From a virus: a stretch of DNA of 60,030 bases. Positions 54,483-60,030 of this stretch are shown one piece after another (the first letter of the stretch is position 1; each line of letters starts with the position of its first letter). Location: positions 1 to 60,030 of the IMG/VR virus record IMGVR_UViG_3300040815_002799; one strand, 5' to 3'. The position numbers were made by a program, and so were the translations under genes. Under the pieces are notes generated by a model. It was not told the origin of the DNA. It did not search any database and worked only from the letters and a program-made list of their open reading frames with translations.

Positions 54483-57400
54483 ATGGCACAAGTAATTATT
54501 AGACTAACCCTTTCATCAAATGCTATAGGTCCCTTTGATATACATACGGGTTCAACTGAGACAGTGCCAATAGCCTCGAACTTAAGTAGGGATCAATTAA
54601 TTTACGGTAATTCAGTAAATCTAGATGGTTCTGAAGAAGGTACAAGTTACACATTATATATCGTAAGTAAGGAATCTGAATGTGGAAATGTAATCTCTAA
54701 ACAAATAATTGTTTATGATGATGAGGAATCAGTTAGATCTGGAGATCGATCACCAGTAGTAACTCCTAGTCCAACAACGTTAAATATTGAATACGCTCTA
54801 TATCTATTCAATAGTGTTTGTGTCTATGACGGAAATGTAAAAACTAAATTTTTCAATATACCAACAGAAGAGGATTTTGGTGATATTATATCTTTCGATG
54901 ATGAATGTTGGATAAAATCTGCAGGTCCATTGGATTTGGATTACAGACACCCATTTATAAATTCTTCTTACAGTAATGAAAAGGTATGTCTAACTGATTT
55001 TCCTTGTAGTGACACATACAAAACTGTGAACGCGAGAAAATGTTGTGACAACCTAGCAATAAGTGTATTCAATGTTCCAGAGGATATTGTAACAGGTCAA
55101 ACATTTATTTATCAGAATCAGTGTTACGAAATATTTGAATTAATTTCTCAAGTTAGTACCCCTGGAAATCCTAGAATTGAGCAAAATTTATTTTATGGAA
55201 GTTGTGGTGAATGTTTGGCGATTAAACCATGTCTATTTGTGTATGAATGTACACCATGTTGTGGAGATCAAGACACTTTCTATTTTAACATACCTATCAT
55301 ATACTTGGATAATCCGCCTAAGTCATTTGTTTATGACAATAAATGTTATAAAGTAGGTAAATTATTTGCACCATATGAAGTTTCAGTTTATCCTATAATA
55401 GACTATAATCAAGTTTTTGATGACTGTAGTAAATGTAGAAGAAACTACCCTTGTACTGATTATTATATTTATTCGGCAAAAAAATGTTGTAATAACCAAG
55501 AAGCTTCAAGTTATTTTAGACTTTATATAAATGAAAGTGAGATAAATAATACATTTTATTTTTCTTATGAAAATGAATGTTATTATACTGATCAATTTGT
55601 GTCAGAAAGTTTTTCAGTATTCCCTGAAGATATTTATCCCGAGATCGATACCTTTTATACCTCATGTAATACTTGTTTAGGTAATTTTGCATGTACCCCA
55701 GCACCAACATTTACGAATACGCCAACTGAAACTATCCCTGTGGATTTTCATACGATAGTTTGTAGTAAAAGTTGTTGTACATTCAGTGAAGATTGGATTA
55801 TTTTAAAGATAGATAAAAATTTAAATCCAGAAGAAGATAAATCAGTTTTATTTGAAAACGAATGTTATATAATAGAAACTGTAATTAATTTCGAAGTCGA
55901 TGGAAGTTTTCCAATAGTATCACAAATATTTGATAATTGTGATATGTGTTCAACTGATAACCCATGTCCAACCCCAACCCCCACATTTACCCCTACAAGT
56001 ACTACAACTAGGAAATATGTTTACGCTAGTCAGTGTTGTCCATCAGAATTTACGATAAACATTGTAATTCTTACTGATGGTGAGGTACAGTTAGGGGACA
56101 TAGTCGATGTTGAGGGAGTTTGTTATAGTGTGAGTGGATTAAATGCACCACCATCAGGTGATTATTATCCGTTATCGTCTTATAGTAACTGTGAAGAGTG
56201 TCAACTACAAAATCCTTGTCCTACACCAACACCGACCCCAGCAGTGACTCAAACAGTTACTCGAACCGTTACTGCGACTCGAACATTAACACCTACTCAG
56301 ACTCAAACGGTGACCGCCTCTGGAATTGTTGAAATAGATCTAGATTTTGGTGTTGACTATGAGACAGGATCGACAATCGCCAATTTTAGTATCACCGCTA
56401 ATACTGCTGTTACAACATTAACTACTATCCAATTCGAAAATATATTATATTTAAATGATGATAGTGGTAGAGAGGAAATTATTAGTGGTAGGGTTGATAT
56501 TTTACCAGGTGAAACCATTGGTACAGGAAGAACTACAAGTACTAGGGATCTAAGTCTATTTATTCCGTATCAAGTATCATATGAAAATATAAGGTCAACG
56601 AGAGGAAATTCACTTGGAACTGTTAACAAGTATACTAAAGTTGTATTCCCAGAAAATTCACCTATTTTAGGTTTTTATCAATTCGATAGTTGTTGTTTTA
56701 ATAGTGATCCAACAGGTCCGCCAAAAACAATTTATGCGTCAGTAGACGCCGCTTCAATTAATGGGTGGATCCAACAAGGTTATGGTATTACTTACAGTGG
56801 TGTTTGTTATTTTCCTCGGAGCTTGGCAAGTCCATCACCATCTGACATATATATAGGAACTGTATGGGGTCCTGACAATAAAGGATGTGGAACACCACAA
56901 TGTTTATGTCCAACACCAACCCCTACTGGTACCCCTTCAGTTACCACGACACCCACGCACACTCCTACTAGAACTGTAACCAAAACTCCATTCGTAACCC
57001 CCACAAGAACAATTACACCTACTAAGACTCCACCAGTCACCCAAACAAAGACTCCTGCGGTTACCCTGACCCTACAAGCGAATTATGAATGTTGGACTGT
57101 TTTCTCTTGTTGTGATCCAACATTTGGAAATATTGTATCAGTCCCTGCAGATCAAGCTGAATATGGAAAAATTGTTACTTTAAGTGGACAATGTTATAGC
57201 TTACAAACATTTGCATCACCAGGTCAATGTCCAAATGCTCCACAAATTATTGAAATTACAAATTTTGATAGTTGTGATGAATGTATATCAAGTGGTAATA
57301 CTTGTAATACACCAACCCCTACTAAGACCAGTACTGTCACACCTACAGTAACGAATACGCAAACCAATACACCAACAGTCACAGTAACTAATACTATGAC

Positions 57401-60030
57401 TAATACGTTTACACTAACGCCCAACGCATCACCTAATTTAACACCAACATCGACACCAACTCAAACAAATACTGTCACTCCTAGTCCGACCAGTAATCTA
57501 ACATCAGTTCAGGTTGCTAGTTGTTGCTTTGACAATACCTTAGATGTTTTGATTCCAAACGATCTACAACCACCAAGTGGTTATACTTCAATAATTGGTA
57601 CAACTATTAGGGTTGCAGGTGAATGTATGACTATTATTAATATAGGTGGTAACGGTGAATCATTTGCTGATATTGATGTTTCAGGTAATACACTAATATA
57701 TGATAATTGCGCTTCTTGTACTAGTGTAAATTTATGCCCAACTCCAACCCCGACTCAGTCACCGTCCGTAACACCAAGTCTGACAGCCTCTATTTCAAGT
57801 ACTCCTGTTACGACACCGACTTATACACCAACTCATACTTCAACACCAACTTACACACCAACATTATCATATTCTAATTTTAATATTTATAAGTGTAACA
57901 CAGGTGAAATTATCATCGTTTCATTACCGCAGAATACACAAGTTGCTGAAATTGTATTAGTAAATAATCAGTGTTATATTGTACTTGGATTATCAATAAG
58001 TGGTGGAACAGTAGATATTGGGTCACGTACATCTTTCACAACTTGTCAACAGTGTAATAATTCATACCCTGATGTCACACCTACTCCATTCGTTACATCT
58101 ACGCCTACTAAAACTACTACACCAACACTTACATATACTAGAACCAGTACACCTACAATCCCAGGACCCACTAAACTTGTATATGCTGTTAGTTCAGGAT
58201 GTACTAATTCCGGTACAGGGTTCCAATTCCTAGCTACAAATATTAATCCAGAAGTTGGTCAGGTGGGATCTTTCGATGGACTTTGTTGGGTGTTAGAATT
58301 TATATATCCTGAAGATTATCCATATGAACTTCAGGATCCAATAGGTGATATTTTCTTCCAGTATACTGGTATATCAGAATGTCAGGTAGAAAATCCGTGT
58401 CCTTCTCCTACACCAACAAAAACAGTGACATCCACCGTTACAAATACACCTACTAATACACCTACCAATACTTTAACACAAACATTTACATCAACTAATA
58501 CAAATACACCTACAAATACGCCTACAGAGTCGTATGTGGAAATGACCTTTATTTCATGTTCTGGTTGTTCGACAACCGAAGCGAGAATATTAAATGGATT
58601 AAAATCTTACAATGTTGGTGATGTAGTATCGTTTAGTGGTGGTTGTTATACGATAGAGGAAAAAAAATCATCAAGAAATAATCTTTATCCTGACGTCACA
58701 TTATCTGGACATTCAACATGCGCGTCATGTATATCGGTGAACCCATGTTTGACACCTACTCCGACATTTACGCCTACAAATACACCAACACCAACAGTCA
58801 CCAGTAATTTCAAGGTACTCGCAAGAGTGGTGGATTGTTGTAATGAATCGGTAGTGAAATTCTATAATGTAGACACTGGAAATACAGGTAGAACATTCAA
58901 TGATGATTATATTTGTTGGAAAATTATAGAACTCTATGACTTTGATGCTAGTGAAGTCGAAATATTCAATGGAAGTTATTTCGATAATTGTGCACAATGC
59001 ACAACCGTTCACAGTATTTGTCCATCTCAGACCCCTACATATACCCCAACTCAGACCTCTACCCCAACAAACACACCAACAAATACTGTAACATATACTA
59101 ATACAGTAACTAAAACAACGACATCGACAAACACTCCAACAAATACATCTACAGTCACACCGAGTGTAACACCATCAGTATCATTGACCGGTGGAACAAC
59201 ACCAACACCAACTGAAACGCCCACTAACACTGTTACTTACACTTCATCATTGACAAATACCCCGACACCAACTAAAACTATATATGCCACACAATCACCT
59301 ACATTAACTAAAACACCGACTACGACAATTGATATTACCCCTACAAATACAACTACTTCAACTAATACACCTACAAATACTTCAACAACAACAAACACCC
59401 CTACAAATACAACTACTTCAACTAATACACCTACAAATACATTAACAAACACTAGTACCACTACAAACACACCAACACCAACGGTAACTACAAATTATAA
59501 AATATGGATTTTAAGAAGTGTGTGTGATGACTCTATTGTTCCTGCTAACTTACCACCTTCATTTGGTCAGACCCCAGTATTTAATGGAATGCAGGTCAAA
59601 CTATCTGGATATTGTTATACAGTACTTTCCCCACAAGGACCATATAATTCTTTGTTTGGTTTAGCTACATATCCATGTAATACCACTGATAATCCATGTT
59701 TTACACCAACTCCCACACCAGGTCTTTCACCCACACCAACTCAGACAATTACACGTACAAATACAGTCACTCCAAGTGTTACTAGAACAGATACAGTCAC
59801 TCCAACTTACACACCGACATCAACTCTAACACCAACTATCACACCAACTGTTAGTATTACAGCAACGTATACACCTACTAAATCTGTCACCCCAACTACT
59901 GGGACTACTGCTACACCGACCTTGACAAACACACCAACATTAACTCAAACACCAACTTCAACATCAGGGCCGATCGCGAGTACACCAACACCGACTAAAA
60001 CGCAACAAGTTACACCGACAAATACGACAA
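54483..60030 (+). CDS. Modular fibre protein with 14 six-Cys modules and Thr/Pro stalks, 3' end outside the window
   Basis: Open for 1849 codons to the window end; I followed the frame in several places, including the last kilobase, and met no stop. N-terminal domain MAQVIIRLTLSSNAIGPF ... IIVYDDEE is a paralogue of the start of the previous gene. About 14 cysteine modules follow: typically CC, then 25-45 residues to G-x-C-[YW], 20-40 residues to CxxC, and a last Cys. Modules 1-5 are packed closely; later ones are separated by Thr/Pro linkers that become very long after 59022. Before the seventh module (56320-56660) is a cysteine-free beta-rich insert. No protease or VWA domain is visible yet, though the unseen C-terminus could hold one. 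No signal peptide. Probably a fibre or adhesin subunit related to its two neighbours. Confidence 0.85.
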   Translation, partial: MAQVIIRLTLSSNAIGPFDIHTGSTETVPIASNLSRDQLIYGNSVNLDGSEEGTSYTLYIVSKESECGNVISKQIIVYDDEESVRSGDRSPVVTPSPTTLNIEYALYLFNSVCVYDGNVKTKFFNIPTEEDFGDIISFDDECWIKSAGPLDLDYRHPFINSSYSNEKVCLTDFPCSDTYKTVNARKCCDNLAISVFNVPEDIVTGQTFIYQNQCYEIFELISQVSTPGNPRIEQNLFYGSCGECLAIKPCLFVYECTPCCGDQDTFYFNIPIIYLDNPPKSFVYDNKCYKVGKLFAPYEVSVYPIIDYNQVFDDCSKCRRNYPCTDYYIYSAKKCCNNQEASSYFRLYINESEINNTFYFSYENECYYTDQFVSESFSVFPEDIYPEIDTFYTSCNTCLGNFACTPAPTFTNTPTETIPVDFHTIVCSKSCCTFSEDWIILKIDKNLNPEEDKSVLFENECYIIETVINFEVDGSFPIVSQIFDNCDMCSTDNPCPTPTPTFTPTSTTTRKYVYASQCCPSEFTINIVILTDGEVQLGDIVDVEGVCYSVSGLNAPPSGDYYPLSSYSNCEECQLQNPCPTPTPTPAVTQTVTRTVTATRTLTPTQTQTVTASGIVEIDLDFGVDYETGSTIANFSITANTAVTTLTTIQFENILYLNDDSGREEIISGRVDILPGETIGTGRTTSTRDLSLFIPYQVSYENIRSTRGNSLGTVNKYTKVVFPENSPILGFYQFDSCCFNSDPTGPPKTIYASVDAASINGWIQQGYGITYSGVCYFPRSLASPSPSDIYIGTVWGPDNKGCGTPQCLCPTPTPTGTPSVTTTPTHTPTRTVTKTPFVTPTRTITPTKTPPVTQTKTPAVTLTLQANYECWTVFSCCDPTFGNIVSVPADQAEYGKIVTLSGQCYSLQTFASPGQCPNAPQIIEITNFDSCDECISSGNTCNTPTPTKTSTVTPTVTNTQTNTPTVTVTNTMTNTFTLTPNASPNLTPTSTPTQTNTVTPSPTSNLTSVQVASCCFDNTLDVLIPNDLQPPSGYTSIIGTTIRVAGECMTIINIGGNGESFADIDVSGNTLIYDNCASCTSVNLCPTPTPTQSPSVTPSLTASISSTPVTTPTYTPTHTSTPTYTPTLSYSNFNIYKCNTGEIIIVSLPQNTQVAEIVLVNNQCYIVLGLSISGGTVDIGSRTSFTTCQQCNNSYPDVTPTPFVTSTPTKTTTPTLTYTRTSTPTIPGPTKLVYAVSSGCTNSGTGFQFLATNINPEVGQVGSFDGLCWVLEFIYPEDYPYELQDPIGDIFFQYTGISECQVENPCPSPTPTKTVTSTVTNTPTNTPTNTLTQTFTSTNTNTPTNTPTESYVEMTFISCSGCSTTEARILNGLKSYNVGDVVSFSGGCYTIEEKKSSRNNLYPDVTLSGHSTCASCISVNPCLTPTPTFTPTNTPTPTVTSNFKVLARVVDCCNESVVKFYNVDTGNTGRTFNDDYICWKIIELYDFDASEVEIFNGSYFDNCAQCTTVHSICPSQTPTYTPTQTSTPTNTPTNTVTYTNTVTKTTTSTNTPTNTSTVTPSVTPSVSLTGGTTPTPTETPTNTVTYTSSLTNTPTPTKTIYATQSPTLTKTPTTTIDITPTNTTTSTNTPTNTSTTTNTPTNTTTSTNTPTNTLTNTSTTTNTPTPTVTTNYKIWILRSVCDDSIVPANLPPSFGQTPVFNGMQVKLSGYCYTVLSPQGPYNSLFGLATYPCNTTDNPCFTPTPTPGLSPTPTQTITRTNTVTPSVTRTDTVTPTYTPTSTLTPTITPTVSITATYTPTKSVTPTTGTTATPTLTNTPTLTQTPTSTSGPIASTPTPTKTQQVTPTNTT
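59022..59490 (+). repeat. Long Thr/Pro stalk with an internal near-tandem DNA repeat
   Basis: About 155 residues of Thr, Pro, Ser and Asn. Within it, 44 identical bases at 59337-59380 recur at 59397-59440, a period of 60 bases (20 residues, PTNTTTSTNTPTNT units). This is the clearest sign of recent DNA-level expansion I noticed in any stalk. Confidence 0.88.
59703..60030 (+). repeat. Thr/Pro stalk running off the window end
   Basis: At least 108 residues of Thr/Pro/Ser-rich sequence (TPTQTITRTNTVTPSVTRTDTVTPTYTPT type) with no module inside. It continues past the last base. Confidence 0.88.

Noticed and set aside
56807-59470. Minus-strand open frames rich in Val and Gly (for example at 56807-57040, 57224-57424 and 59237-59470)
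   Set aside because: They are the antisense reading of Thr/Pro codons (ACA/ACT and CCA/CCT) in the fibre gene and have no start context or neighbours on that strand.
31648-60030. Diversity-generating retroelement acting on a fibre gene
   Set aside because: There is no reverse transcriptase gene and no pair of template and variable repeats differing at adenines in the window.
31648-60030. Host surface adhesin locus instead of phage fibres, because of SprB-like repeats, VWA domains and Cys modules
   Set aside because: None of the giant proteins has a signal peptide or a secretion-type C-terminus that I can see, and they follow directly after phage tail genes in the same orientation.
1-60030. 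tRNA genes, integrase, transposase or attachment sites
   Set aside because: I saw no cloverleaf-like sequence in the gaps, no recombinase or transposase protein and no flanking direct repeats. Nearly all sequence is accounted for by coding regions.

Overview
The window is a 60 kb piece of a large, AT-rich, lytic myovirus-type phage genome, distantly T4-like. Every gene I can support reads on the + strand. Genes are packed end to end, often with overlapping stop and start codons, and no gap reaches 300 bases. I see no tRNA, integrase, transposase or CRISPR array. The host is probably a member of the Bacteroidota, most likely a flavobacterium-like organism (inference). Three things point there: starts are almost never preceded by a Shine-Dalgarno sequence and are instead preceded by A/T-rich leaders; NrdB carries an N-terminal ATP-cone, an arrangement known from Bacteroidota; and one fibre protein carries a block of SprB-like repeats, the family named after the flavobacterial gliding adhesin.

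Layout. 1-7446: baseplate hub region, with a truncated gene, a small LysM/gp53-like protein and a 2149-residue hub-like protein that ends in a degenerate glucosaminidase-like domain. 7485-8329: two small unknown genes. 8397-16199: a replication and nucleotide cassette set inside the structural genes. It holds a gp32-type ssDNA-binding protein with its own promoter-like sequence and terminator, UvsX recombinase, an RNase H/flap-type nuclease, an unknown protein, a gp41-type helicase, NrdB with an ATP-cone and NrdA without one, closed by a strong terminator. 16258-31606: baseplate wedge and tail genes, comprising gp25, gp6, a 1877-residue protein with a hydrophobic segment, four unknown or structural proteins and a gpI-like tail protein.

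31648-60030: almost half the window encodes four giant surface proteins (3842, 1574, 1948 and at least 1849 residues) and two small ones. They are built from a limited kit of parts: Thr/Pro-rich stalks, a recurrent six-cysteine module (CC ... C-aromatic ... CxxC ... C), VWA and VWA-like domains, SprB-like repeats and three metzincin-type metalloprotease domains, each with a zinc-site motif and a Met-turn. None has a visible signal peptide, which fits virion fibres or adhesins assembled in the cytoplasm rather than secreted proteins.

How it fits together (inference): the early cassette replicates and recombines DNA and makes dNTPs, the 16-31 kb block builds the baseplate and tail end, and the 31-60 kb block makes a modular adhesive and proteolytic apparatus that may bind and cut through host surface protein layers. 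The combination of metzincins, VWA domains, SprB-like repeats and cysteine modules on Thr/Pro stalks is the most novel part of the window. A short motif, TATTTATA, sits 3-4 bases before the start codon of several genes in the late region and may be a late promoter giving leaderless mRNA or a translation signal.
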